Source: Coptis chinensis (Eukaryota > Streptophyta > Magnoliopsida > Ranunculales > Ranunculaceae). Taken from it: a stretch of DNA of 64,000 bases. This document shows positions 12,746 to 23,934 of this stretch, piece by piece. Location of the stretch: assembly GCA_015680905.1 (NCBI GenBank), contig CM027385.1:82543501-82607500 (forward strand). Direction: 5' to 3'. The stretch's first letter is position 1. The number at the start of each line of letters is the position of its first letter. The position numbers were made by a program, and so were the translations under genes. The notes below the pieces were generated by a model that was not told the DNA's origin, did not search any database, and saw nothing but the letters and a program-made list of their open reading frames with translations.

Positions 12746-15690
12746 ATGGCGACGAATGTTACAGGACAGCCATGTCCATTACCAATGAAGGCGACATCTA
12801 ATGGAGTATTTCAAGGGGATAATCCTCTTAATTTTTCACTCCCTCTTCTCATTTTGCAAATATGTATTGTACTTTTCGTGTCTCGCACTCTTGCGCTTCT
12901 TCTAAAGCCTATGAGACAGCCTCGTGTGATCGCCGAGATTATCGTAAGTATTTTCTGTTGGTTTTACATTACTTTGATTTCTACTGAGTGACAATTTTTA
13001 AGAATCAAGATAAAAAATTACTAGGCTGACAAATATGCAATTAAATTAGATGTGTTTTCCTAGAGTCATTAGCTAAGTGAAACTTGAATAATAGTGCATT
13101 GGTGGTTCTTTAAAGCTGAAAGCATGATACATGTATCTCTATTTGCTGTTAAAATTGTATTATTTGGTGGAATTTACATAATAAAATACTTTCACCTATA
13201 TGGAATGCATTCTTTTTTTAATGTTAGATGTTTTATTTACTTATTCCAGGGAGGTGTATTGCTAGGACCATCAGCTCTGGGTCGCAATAAATCTTATCTT
13301 CATCATGTTTTTCCTGCCAAGAGCCTCACAGTGCTGGATACTTTAGCCAACATCGGTCTTCTCTTGTTTCTCTTCCTGGTCGGCGTAGAATTAGACCCAA
13401 AGTCCTTACGTCAAACTGGAAAGAAAGCCTTTGCCATTGCTGTTGCAGGGATCAGCGTACCATTTGCTTTAGGAATGGGAGATTCGTTTGGTCTCCGGAA
13501 AACTATTTCCAAGGGTGTGGACCAAGCTCCATTTCTTGTCTTCATGGGCGTAGCTCTTTCTATTACAGCCTTCCCCGTTTTAGCTCGTATACTAGCTGAG
13601 TTGAAACTTTTAACTACTGATGTTGGTAGAATGGCCATGTCGGCGGCTGCTGTAAATGATGTGGTTGCATGGATCCTGCTTGCCCTCGCCATTGCTCTCA
13701 GTGGCTCTGGACGTTCCCCTGCTATCTCTGTTTACGTTCTCATTGCTGGGTCCGTGTTTGTAGCTGTTGCCATATTCCTTTTCCGTCCGATCTTCTCATG
13801 GATGGCCAAGCGTTGCCCTGAGGGTGAACCCGTGAATGAGACGTATATTTGTGCCTCTTTAGCTCTTGTGCTCGCTGCTGGCTTTGTCACAGATGCTATC
13901 GGTATCCATGCACTCTTTGGGGCCTTTGTGGTTGGTATTCTTGTCCCAAAAGAAGGGCCATTTGCTGGTGCTCTAGTGGAGAAGGTGGAGGATTTGGTAT
14001 CTGGTCTCTTCCTCCCTCTATACTTTGCTTCAAGCGGTTTGAAAACTGATGTAACCACCATTCAAGGTGTGCAGTCGTGGGGACTCTTGGTCATGGTAAT
14101 AGGTACAGCATGTGTTGGCAAGATTTTTGGAACTGTAATGGTCTCTCTCGCTTGCAAAATACCTTTTCGCGAGTCTCTGGCCTTGGGGTTTCTCATGAAT
14201 ACTAAAGGGTTGGTGGAACTCATTGTTCTCAACATTGGAAAAGAGAGAAAGGTATACTTCAATGTTTGGGTTTTTTACACGTGATCATTTGATAGATTCT
14301 ACTTGGTAATTTCACCAATGTGTGTTGTTTTTCTCTCAACAATTTAATTATTTCTTCCCCAAATTTGCATATGATGACGATTATGGTCATTTCCTTTTCA
14401 CAGGGACTGTCTTGCATTAGGACAGTCTTTTTTGTTTATTTTACCCATGCCCAAAGAAGGGAATAAATACTTGCCAACCTTTATTCTATATTCTTAATTT
14501 TTTTTCTTTTGTGCTATATAACAAGATAGCGTTTCTCTTCCATCTCTATTTCAGGTGTTGAATGATCAGACATTTGCAATCATGGTACTCATGGCTCTTT
14601 TCACGACTTTCATCACCACACCACTCGTCATGGCAGTATATAATCCGGCTAAAATGGCCAACAAAGTTGATTACAAGCATAGAAAGATACAGAGGAAAGA
14701 TACAAATACCCAGTTTAGGATTTTAGCTTGTTTTCACAGCTCAAGGAACATCCCAACAATGATAAATCTCATTGAGGCCTCCCGTGGGACTGAGAGGGGA
14801 AGGTATCGCGTGTCTATGCGATGCACCTCATGGAGCTCTCTGAAAGGACGTCGGCTATTCTCATGGTCCACAAGGCAAGGAGAAATGGGTTACCATTTTC
14901 GAGCAAGCTAAACCAGTCTGATAAAGACCATGTGGTTGTTGCATTTGAGAGTTTTCAACAGCTGAGCAATGTCTGCATCCGACCAATGAAAGCTATATCT
15001 TCCATGACTGGAATGCATGAGGATATCTGTACAAGTGCTGAGAACAAACAAGTAGCAATGGTGATTCTCCCATACCACAAGCATCAAAGGTTGGATGGTA
15101 CATTGGAGACCACGCGTGCTGACTTCCATTTGATCAACCAGAGGGTTCTTGAGCACGCGCCTTGCTCAGTTGGGATCCTTGTTGACCGTGGACTTGGTGG
15201 TAATACTCATATAGCTGCAAGCCAATTTTCTTCAACTATCACTGTCATCTACTTTGGGGGACCAGATGACCATGAAGCGCTGGCCTATGGTTCTCGCATG
15301 GCTGAGCACCCGGGTATCAAACTGGTAGTTGTTCACTTCATTATTGAGGATAGGCCAGCTGAAGAGACGTTTACAATTACTGTTGAAAAGAAAGATGATG
15401 GAGTAGATGAGTTCCTTGTTGAGTTTCAGCAGAAGATTCCTGGTAATGGCTCAGTCCAATATGAGGAAAGGTTGGTTTCAGACACCGCAGATATAATTGC
15501 CAAAGCTCGAGAATTTAGTCGGTGCAATTTGTTTCTTGTGGGTCGAAATCCAGATGGAGTGTTGGCTTCTGCCGTGAGTGGAAGGATTAACTGCCAAGAC
15601 CTGGGGCCAGTGGGCAGCTTATTAATATCGCCTGAGTTTCCATCTACAGCTTCTGTTTTAGTTGTGCAACAACACCGTCTTGGAATTTAA
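12746..15690 (+). CDS. CHX18: CHX18-like cation/H+ antiporter (one apparent frameshift)
   Basis: The gene encodes a CPA2-family cation/H+ exchanger of the plant CHX16-20 clade, likely acting on K+/H+ in an endomembrane. Exons are 12746-12943, 13250-14251 and 14555-15690, about 778 residues, normal for the family. The start is supported by the clade-typical N-terminus ending [13 protein letters not shown]. The exchanger domain spans about residues 25-430, with conserved [17 protein letters not shown] and the Asn-Asp pair near 202-203 used in cation/proton exchange. The C-terminal half is the cytosolic universal-stress-like region ([33 protein letters not shown]). In exon 3 the frame slips once near 14790-14815, within a G/A-rich run. 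Downstream similarity continues without loss, so I suspect a sequence error or a very recent mutation. A second, fragmentary copy of exon 3 lies at 53906-59766. Confidence 0.88.
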
Positions 15691-16960
15691 TCCTGTCCTA
15701 GGAAGTTAATTTGTACTTAATCAATAAGATTAAATTTGTACATTGGGACTAGAGAATTAGACTCCAACAAAAATTTTACCAGAAATTTGATATTCAGATT
15801 TTGTAATTGTATAAGATCACTGTGTTTCCATTTTCCAACCATAATCATGCAAACCAAATAACTGGATCTAGCATCTGTTGTTCCAAGGTAATTACTGTTA
15901 TTTATCTTTTGCTAATTTATCCAATGCTGCTGTATAAATTTTATTCTTATTGCTGGTATAATTGCTTTGGATATCTGGTATTGTACTATTATTATAGAAG
16001 AGGTGATAGGGTTAATTATAGGGTATAAGGTCATCACAATTAGCTATACATTCTAGTTATTTTAGTTTGGAGTTGGCTGTTTCTGTGATATCCCATGGTG
16101 AGGAGTCACGGTTACTCATTGTGTGGTCTCACTTGATTGAGTTGATTCACTTAGGCAGTTGTCAAAGATCTTGGATCTTGGTAGAAAAGGCTGCCGAGAT
16201 ATGATGAATTAGCATTGTACTATGATGTTTTGCTATCTTGTGCCAGTGGTATCTCTCATAATCGATGCTTTGAACTACGCTGTTATGCTTTATTGACTTC
16301 GGTTGGCAACAGTGATTGTGCCCTGTATCTGTATATGTGACTTTGGTTCCATCATCTGTTCAAATCTTGAAGGCAATGGATATAAATCAAACTTCTTATG
16401 TCACTACCCCACGCTTCTTGACTTAGCAGTAGAGCTGCGTGTGGTGGAGACATGTAAATCACAGTGGGGATAATCGAAAGTATAGTAACTCGAAGATACT
16501 TCATTGTTGAAAGAAATTATTTGTATCTCTTGAAATACAGGAACCTATTGGTAGGTAAATTAAGGATTTACCTGTTCATCTTGGCGAGGCAAAATTGGCT
16601 GTGATGGATTTTTCTTGCTTCATATCTTAATTCTTGCATGATTGGTTACAATTACTTTCACCCAAATATGGTACCTTTAAATAAGTTAATTAGTTACGGC
16701 CTTTAGTGTAATATGAATTCAAGAAAGTGGGCTATAGAGCTGCTTCAAAAATAAAATTACTTTTAAAGACCCGGAAGTATTATTTTTGGGTTTTAATACC
16801 ATTTTGGTTATTTTCATTGTTAAAAGTCGTTATTTTTTAAAATATTTTAGAATTTGGGGATATGATTCGAGACCGCCAGCGAAACTTTTTTTTTCAAAAA
16901 AAATCGTCTTCTCTTTTACCCTTTAACCATTTTTCATAGGGAAAAAACAAAAAAAATTTA
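15691..16960. other. CHX 3' UTR and intergenic spacer
   Basis: Directly after the CHX stop there is a polyadenylation-like context (AATCAATAAGATTAAA near 15718). The rest is AT-rich sequence without supported coding potential or recognisable repeats. Confidence 0.45.
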
Positions 16961-17125
16961 ACATTTTAAAATGCAGATGTACCACGGTATAAACTTATAC
17001 ATTTTAAAATGCAGATGCACCATGTTATAAATTTATATATTTTAAAATGCAGATGCACCACGTTATAAACTTATACATTTTAAAATGCATACACACTACG
17101 CATTTTAAAATGCAGATACAAAATA
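16961..17125. repeat. 38-base tandem repeat array
   Basis: Three near-complete units and two partial ones follow each other. Each begins ACATTTTAAAATGCAGATG and continues with a CACCACGTTATAAACTTAT-type half. The partial units keep only the TTTTAAAATGCA core. The unit is about 38 bases. Confidence 0.75.
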
Positions 17126-17164
17126 TATTTGATTATTTATTTTGTGGGTTTGATTAACTACTAT

Positions 17165-17345
17165 TAAATGCAATGGGTTGGTTTAGGGTTTAATGTTTAG
17201 AAATTTATGATATAGGGGTTAGGGTTTAGTGTTTTAAGGTTTAGGGTTTAGGCTTAGGGTCTAATTTATAGGGGTTAGGATTTAGTGTCTTAAGGTTTAG
17301 GGTTTATACTTAGGGTCTAGTTTATAAAGATTTTGGGTTTATTTT
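17165..17345. repeat. Degenerate telomere-like (TTTAGGG) sequence
   Basis: Multiple copies of TTTAGGG and the variants GGTTTAGGGTTT, TTAGGGTCTA and GGGTTAGGGTTTAG occur in one orientation. A longer unit containing AGGTTTAGGGTTTA, CTTAGGGTCTA and GTTTATA appears twice. This is an interstitial relic resembling the plant telomere repeat. Confidence 0.7.
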
Positions 17346-17424
17346 TAACGACTAGTTTATTGGAGGCATAATATTTTTTTTTTTTCATTATATGCATTTT
17401 TAAATGTAAAGTTTATAAGGGGTT

Positions 17425-17570
17425 TTTTTGTTTTGCATCCCACTACGACTTTCCAAGTGAAAGATATTTTCGCTATTCCTGGTAAAGTTGGGTAACATGT
17501 GGTCAATTCCATATTAGTGTTAAATTCTAAAAATTCAAGAGGAGTCTTAAGACTACTAAAATATTGCACC
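17425..17570. repeat. Direct repeat A flanking the 218-codon gene
   Basis: This stretch starts TTTTGTTTTGCATCCCACTAC and ends AGGAGTCTTAAGACTACTAAA. It aligns with 18828-19008 in the same orientation, with internal length differences. The shared strings include GCATCCCACTAC, TTAAATTCTAAAAA, AAGAGGAGT and GACTACTAAA. Confidence 0.7.
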
Positions 17571-17646
17571 ATGTTATACATTTAATATTTTAAAATATAG
17601 ATTTTAATGGTATCAAAATCATCAACGTGTTGGATAAATGAGCTTG

Positions 17647-18720
17647 CTAATGTCCCTGCATTGGGAAGAAGATGGTTGCAGCCATGTACATTATAACCAG
17701 TTTTACAAAATCTCCCAATGCGTACATATCGCGTCTAATTAATGAGTTCTTTATTGCATCCACCACAACAGATTTCTGTAAGACTCCTTCCCCCTCAAAA
17801 CTCCTCAAATAGAAATCACTCTTTTGGCTCCAGTATGTGTTCCTTGGGAAAACTTGTACCATTTTTCCTTCTAGTGGTGGTAGCCCAAACGTTAATGCAA
17901 TATCTTTCTCTGATAGTTTCAAGAGTTTATCACCAATTCTAAAGGCATCTTCCTCATAAGAGTATGTTCCTATAACAGATATTATGTTGCTTGCTGTTTT
18001 GGTCACGATAGAGTCCCTATCGAATCTTTTTTCGTAAAACAACATGAAGAAACTCCCAAAAGGTGTACCTCTAAATAAGTACAAGTGGTGCTCATTGATT
18101 TTGTCCCGGATCCCATTGATTAAGTCGTATAGTCCCTTGAGATTGCATCGATATTCTCCAAATGAGCTACTTTCCATATCTTCTTCAACTGGTTTTGGAA
18201 TCTCCTTCTGAACTTTATGTTTTGGATCATCTTCAAAATCTGAGTCAGAGTTTTCCCCATCTGCACTGCTAAAATGAAATACAAAATGAATTTGCATTTT
18301 GAAATATATGACCAATGAAGTGATTTTACATTTTTAAATGTTGCTAGAGATTTCACATTTCAAAAAGTTGGCATACGCATTCCTAAAACAAATTGAAACC
18401 TTTATTTACTAATTACAATATAAGTAATGCTTATAAACAATTCAGTTCTTTTTTTTGTTCACAATGACAGTTAATGCTAACCAATCAAATAAAAGTTTTA
18501 TAAGGAAAGTGAGTGAAACATCTATGTTTTTTAAAATGTTTTTGAAAATATGAATTCTGATTTTGGAAATAAATGAGAAATTAATCGAAGATGCTAATTG
18601 CTATACGTTGAATTCACTAATTAATAAATTTCTATATATGATAATATTAAAATTTGTTAAAATTGGAAACAAATTTATTACATACCTTTGATCACGATTC
18701 GCAATTGACGTCTTCTTCAT
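17647..18720 (-). CDS. Small two-exon gene of plant transposon-associated type (DUF1985-like)
   Basis: Exon 1 is 18720-18686 (ATG to a GTATGT donor) and exon 2 is 18268-17647 (acceptor TTTTAG). Together they give an uninterrupted 218-residue reading frame beginning MKKTSIANRDQSSADGENS. The N-terminus is acidic and serine-rich. The middle carries LSEKDIALTFGLPPLEG and the end DFVKLVIMYMAATIFF. This pattern resembles the DUF1985-like domain that precedes Ulp1-type peptidases in plant Mutator-like elements, but no peptidase follows. The assignment is from memory and tentative. The gene sits between two direct repeats (17425-17570 and 18828-19008), so it may be cargo or the remnant of an element. 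Function unknown. Confidence 0.5.
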
Positions 18721-18827
18721 TTTTGATCTCTAACAAACTTAATTTTCTCGAGAATTTAGTTCTTTAAATTGAGTAACTTTTCATATCTAAAAAATTTGAT
18801 TCAGTTTCTTTTTTGGTGTGAAAATCA

Positions 18828-19008
18828 AATTTTTGTTTTGCATCCCACTACTGGGTAGTTAGTCGGTTCTGCTGGTTTATAAGTGAGGATATTTTTGTCT
18901 ATTCATGGTAAAATTGGATAACAGGTGTCAGTTCTGTATTATGGTCAAATTGGGGGATTAAATTCTAAAAAAGTTTAAGAGGAGTATTAGGACTACTAAA
19001 TATTTATA
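18828..19008. repeat. Direct repeat B flanking the 218-codon gene
   Basis: This is the partner of 17425-17570 in the same orientation. It is longer because of extra segments after CCCACTAC and before TTAAATTCTAAAAA. Together the repeats enclose the small minus-strand gene. Confidence 0.7.
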
Positions 19009-19208
19009 ACTAACTCCTCTAGACTAATTTTCTGAATATGAATTTGTGTGAATTTTACAATTTTTGTTTTTAAAATTATGAATTAAATTCAAAATTATTT
19101 TTACTTTGTCTATAAACTAAGGTCTGCTTCTAGCCTTTGCCTTTGAGTGTGTCGTATGTCGTATCACCTTGGCAGTGAACAAAATATATCAAATGGGACA
19201 ACACTCTC

Positions 19209-19232
19209 TTTTATTATTATTATTATTATTAT
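19209..19232. repeat. (TTA)n microsatellite
   Basis: A run of about seven TTA trinucleotides. Confidence 0.8.
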
Positions 19233-19300
19233 GCTCAAGTTTTCATTGTTAATTTGAACTTATTATCATTTTGATCTTGGGAGAAAGAGGGAAGTAGAGG

Positions 19301-20291
19301 GTCTTGGGCCTATTTAGTTCTCGGTTTTCCTAATTCCAAAATTATGTTATACGCCTTGTTCATACATTAATTAATGAGTTACTGAAGCATGCTTGTGTTG
19401 ATCAGAACTTTGTTTCATGTCTTGTTTGAGTTACTAAAACATGCTTGTGTTGATCACAACTTTGTTCCATGTCTTGTTTGGATTAAAAATAAGCTGTAGC
19501 TATGGGGCGTTATGCCAAAGACATGGATCAATTCAATTGGTATTGTAGTGATTTTACGTGAAGTTATGTAACTTTAAGAACATAGGAGTTAAATAAAATT
19601 TCAATTGTCTCATTTTGACTTGTTGCCCAGTTTACAAGTGATTTTGTTATATGAAAATCTAGTTATTGTCTTTTTTTATCAGTAAAATCACTTGATTGTT
19701 TATTATAGATAAGTATAAAGTATAAACTAGTTGTATGTGACCCTGTGCTACGCATTGGTTTTTGTAAGGTTTTGCAAGAAACTAGCCCCATACTAAAAGA
19801 TCGATCTGTTAGTATTATGGTACTTTTTGGCATCTCCATCATTAGATAGGCATAGGAATGTTGCACCCAACACGACTTGAAAGAAGTGAAATAGCTTCAA
19901 GATCCTCGTTCTCAAGTTCTATATTCAAAACTCAAAAGTGAGTTGGATGACAAAAACGAGCTTGTGTCTGTATTCAATGTACACCTACTTCTTCGGACTC
20001 TCTGTTTGTACTCGAAGCATTCCGTGATTTTCTCTCACTGGAGCCAACACTAGGATTTCCTACACTAGACACATATTTTCTCTATAACTTGACTCATCTT
20101 CTTAACAGATTGAAGCTTCTGTCTTTTATTCCAAGGCTCCATTTCATGGTTGTGCTCGTCATGTAATTTTGACATAAGCCACTTGTTCCCACTCCTTCTC
20201 CTCAATGATATACACGCTTTTACGATCAGTTCTATAATCAACTTTACCCGAACTTGTACTTTCTCAGCTATGATCTTTCACTCCTTGACGA
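19301..20291. repeat. 1-kb dispersed repeat, copy 1 (FAR1-like fragment)
   Basis: This stretch is almost identical, in the same orientation, to 52834-53827. Both begin GTCTTGGGCC and end CACTCCTTGACGAGGA. On the minus strand it holds a decayed FAR1-type DNA-binding segment, better preserved in copy 2. FAR1 domains derive from Mutator-like transposases, so the repeat is probably a transposon fragment. The only differences seen are a few substitutions and short indels. Confidence 0.85.
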
Positions 20292-20454
20292 GGATATTTC
20301 GTTAAGGTGATTTAATTGGGCACTCATCAAATTGCGTTGGGCAACCCCCCCAAAAAAAAGGAAATATTATAAGTTTGCCATATTACAAGTTTGTCATGAA
20401 AGTCCAAGCCCAACAACCAATCCAACCAACCGGTCTCGCCATGTTGAAACCCCC

Positions 20455-20650
20455 GAGTCATTTCAATGTATACTCAAACGGTCTCGCCATGTATACACTC
20501 AAACGGTTTCGTCATATCGTTTCAATGTACACTCAAACGGTCTCACCATGTATACACTCAAACAGTTTCACCATGTTGTTTCAGTGTATACTCAAATATA
20601 ATGGTCTCGCCATGTCGTTTCAATATATAATCAAGTGGTCTCGCGTGTCG
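20455..20650. repeat. Tandem array built on ACTCAAACGGTCTCGCCATGT
   Basis: Units of about 20-40 bases containing ACTCAAACGGT, TCGCCATG and TGTATAC are repeated about six times with substitutions (for example CAAACAGTTTCACCATGT). The open frames across it are an effect of the repeat. Confidence 0.7.
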
Positions 20651-21419
20651 TTTGAGACAAAACTCTTGGGTTTTTAGCTAGACGATATGGTGGGATCGTT
20701 TAGGCAATCTCCAAGACGACATGGCTAGGTCATTTGGAGACTCTCTTAGGTGACATAGCCGAGTCGTTTAGACTAAAAAAATTGATAAATTCATTTTGTT
20801 TTTTGGTCACTTTCATATCCCTTTCCAAACATAAATTCCACTTTCGTGTCGGGATTGTCACATGCTACATCAATAGATTTGTCAATGCTAGAAAGTTCAA
20901 AACGAGAAAATTTTCAATTTCAATTTTTGGAAAAAAAAAAAAAATCAATTTCAAATTTTGGATTCCTTTGGTATGCTTTCTTAACTCGGTCCAAGAACAC
21001 TATCCGAATAATGTATCCACCTTTCCAAATCGTTGCTAATTCACCAAAATTGAGATTCCAATCCTTTCAAGCTCATTGGAGAAGATGTTGTTGCTAGAAA
21101 AGATGAAGTTCGAAAAGGTTGTAACCGGTTTTCCCGGTTTCTCTTTTTAGGTGGGGTTTATTGGGCTATTGCTATTGCTATTGGACTTGGTTGTTGGGCT
21201 TGGGCTGGAGGCTGTCCAATGCAATTTCGTGAGTGTCCAATACAAGACCCTGGGTTTATTTGGAATGGAGGAGAGAAGAGAAACCGTTCAAATGGAATTG
21301 AATGTAGGGGACAAAACTAAAAAGAACAAAATTCCGAAATAATGAACCAAAAAACCCACCCGTATTTCAAAAATACTCTCAAGGACAATAGTTGACTTTT
21401 GTCCGAAAAAGACAATAGT
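20651..21419. other. Unassigned AT-rich spacer
   Basis: I see no supported gene. It contains a poly-A run at 20932-20943 and a short block rich in TTGGGCT near 21160-21210. Small open frames in it have no recognisable similarity. Confidence 0.4.
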
Positions 21420-21775
21420 GTCCTGGTATCTGAAAAGATAATAGTATGCTACCTTAGTATGCACAGACATCAATGCATACCAAACATTACAAAGAAAATG
21501 TTATGCAATAGTGTTAGTGCATACTACCTCTTGGTATGCAAAGTATGCACAAACGCCGCGTCGGTCATACTAAACATCATTAAAGAAAAATGGTATGCAC
21601 AAGTGTCAAGATACTTACTACCTCTTGATATCTGATGTATGCATTGCACGGGCGTCGATACATACAAAACATCATGAAAGAAAATCAATTGTATAAGTAT
21701 AATGATGATATCTGATACCACTTTCTACCACGCGTATGTATCTGCATACCGGTCGCATACCAAACATAAAATTAG
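21420..21775. repeat. About 100-base tandem repeat (TATGCA-rich)
   Basis: At least three diverged units share the order: GGTATGCA or GATATCTG, a CTACCTCTTG stretch, TATGCACA, a GCGTCGATAC-type segment, CATACNAAACATCAT and AAAGAAAAT. A partial fourth copy ends CCGGTCGCATACCAAACAT. Confidence 0.65.
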
Positions 21776-22303
21776 AAAATTAAAAAGTAAAAAAAAAAAA
21801 AAGTCAAGTCTGTCCTTATTAATAATTAAAACATGAAATCTGATTTTTCTAGTAGTTATAAGCCAAAAAATGTTCTTATCAATGGTTTCAAAACCCAACT
21901 GTTCCTAGACTATGATTAAAATTTGAAATTGGGCCTTTTGGCTTATTTCTTGTTGAATGTATTGGGCTATAGATTTGTCAGTTGTATTCATTCACGTGAA
22001 TTGAATGCCTTCCTATTTGTTTTTACTTTTCGTTTTAGTTTCTCGATTATTTCCATTTTCTTTTTATTATTTGGAAACTAAAAAATCTTTAGTGACGAAA
22101 CCAGTTTGCTGACTTCTCTAATCTAACTTTTAGTATCAGGACTCTTTATGGTCGAAACTCGCGGGATTTCTATTCTTGCAAAAAGTGTAGGGAATAAATA
22201 GGAAGGAGGTGGTTTATAATAGTGTGGGGAGGTGTTACAAAATAATGGAATAGGAAAGAGGTGGCTTACATTAGTGCAAGGAGTGGGCAGGAGGTATTGC
22301 TAA

Positions 22304-22739
22304 CAGTACGTTTGGCAATATTGAGAATTCTCATCTTAACCGAAATTGGTGGGTTTTCTTATTCTCATGTGTGTTTGGTTGCAAATAGCTGATGAAAATT
22401 AGAATTCTAACAAGACTTAGATTATTACTTTGGTGAGAATTTGATTCTCACCAAAAACCATATTAATTGGGATTCTCACGTAGTTAAAGATAGTTAATTT
22501 CTTAAATATAGTTAACAAAAACGTGCACCTTTAGAAAGAGGAGTTTGTGATATAGTGGTCCTAAAATATAGAAGAGTTTTAAAGAACCCTTATTTAATTA
22601 AATGACAAGTGTACATGTTTTCTAATGGACTAAGAGAATTCTCATGGACAACCAAACAACTCTATTTCTCACATTATCAATGAGAATTCAATTCTCTAGA
22701 ATTCTCACTAGAATTATAATTCCTGTTTCCACCGTACTC
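22304..22739. mobile_element. Harbinger-type MITE candidate with TAA duplication
   Basis: The left end CAGTACGTTTGG and the reverse-complemented right end GAGTACGGTGG form imperfect terminal inverted repeats. TAA flanks both sides (22301-22303 and 22740-22742), matching the 3-base target duplication of PIF/Harbinger elements. The 436-base interior is rich in GAGAATTCTC motifs and has no ORF. Confidence 0.5.
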
Positions 22740-22826
22740 TAAATAAAAATGAGGAGTGGAGCGATATAATTGGGATGTGTTTGAGTAGACCTGTGAATAA
22801 TAACTGCAGCAGTAGTCATGATGGCA

Positions 22827-23245
22827 CTCCATGTCAAGGCCCAAAATATCGATATTAATGAATATATAGGTGTACCCAAAAACCGATATATATCGGATAT
22901 ATCTATTTTTTTGGTGACCAGTCCAAACTATTTAAAATATTGAAAATATTGAAAATATCATATATATCGGAAATATAATATCAAAAATATCGGAAATATA
23001 TTGAAAATATCGGATTTATATTAAAAATGGTCAAAAAGTCAACCGACATATATCGTAAATATAATATATATCTATTATATCGGCGATATAAAGTTTTATA
23101 TCGGAAATTCCGATATATATCGGAAAAAAAAGAGTTCTATATTTGGTGGTTATATATCGGAAATATCGATGTCGGTGTATCAAAATACCGATATATATCG
23201 AGATATATCGAATATATCAGCGATATTTTGGTCCTTGCTCCACGT
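22827..23245. mobile_element. hAT-type MITE made of CGATATATATCG palindromes
   Basis: The element (22835-23237, 403 bases) starts CAAGGCCCAAAATATCG and ends CGATATTTTGGTCCTTG, an imperfect terminal inverted repeat. The flanks CTCCATGT and CTCCACGT (22827-22834 and 23238-23245) look like an 8-base target duplication with one change, as expected for hAT elements. The interior is packed with ATATCGG and CCGATATATATCGG motifs. Confidence 0.6.
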
Positions 23246-23567
23246 GAGTGAAGAGACGATTGGGCTGCTTCAACTGTGTGCAAATGAAGGCATGTTTTGA
23301 AGAAATGCCGGTATGAGTACGTGTTGAAGGTATATCTACATGCTCTTAGATTTATTGCAAAAACTAATTATAACATTGTTTCTTAGTGTTATACAAAACT
23401 AACTAGAAATTTTAGTAAAAATACTACATCCATCAACACAACTACATATCAAATTTCCAGAGTTGAACTTCAACACATAAAAGAGTGATATAGACATATA
23501 GTATGTTCATGTGTTGCGCATAAATACGAATATCAGATTAGAACACAGTCCACAGACATATATTTAC
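23246..23567. other. Spacer without recognised feature
   Basis: AT-rich sequence between the MITE and the PsbR remnant; nothing supported was seen. Confidence 0.4.
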
Positions 23568-23880
23568 TCAATCAAAGCACTTGTTGTAGACAAGCAGAGC
23601 ACCTCCTAGTAGAAGGGCACCGAGAGTTACGCCCAAATCAACAGGCCAGTGGTACTTGCATTGCAATAGGAAATGTACATTAGAATAAGTGTGAAATGTA
23701 AACACTAAAGAAAGATAAAATGGGTTTCCCATATAATATTTTGTCTTTCAACATGAAAGCACAAAAGAACTCTACTGTGAAGGAATTTAATAGCATAAAA
23801 TTAGGGCATGATTCTACCTCTGCTGTAGGTATCGCCAGTTGGAGCCCATTCATCCAGATGGTAGATTGGGTTGTATGTCA
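23568..23880 (-). pseudogene. PsbR (photosystem II 10 kDa protein) 3' fragment
   Basis: The 5' piece (about 23874-23817) encodes NPIYHLDEWAPTGDTYSRG, and the 3' piece (about 23654-23568) encodes TTGLLIWA, then after a one-base shift VTLGALLLGGALLVYN. Both match the conserved C-terminal part of PsbR, a thylakoid protein supporting the oxygen-evolving complex. The pieces are separated by about 160 bases where PsbR genes could have an intron, but no in-phase acceptor is visible. The C-terminal residues are replaced (NKCFD and stop) and the 5' half is missing. This is a decayed partial copy. Confidence 0.7.
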
Positions 23881-23934
23881 AGTATAATAAGTTTAGTTTC
23901 ATACATTTGCTAAGCCGGCATGGTTCATATAACA

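Noticed and set aside
13411-14262. Minus-strand open frames opposite the CHX gene
   Set aside because: They lie antisense to conserved CHX exon 2 and mirror its codon pattern; no independent motif.
20332-20677. Two overlapping open frames of 89 and 100 codons
   Set aside because: They arise from the ACTCAAACGGT tandem repeat, which is open in several frames.
23027-23251. Tyrosine/isoleucine-rich 74-codon frame
   Set aside because: It is a translation of the CGATATATATCG palindrome repeat within a MITE.
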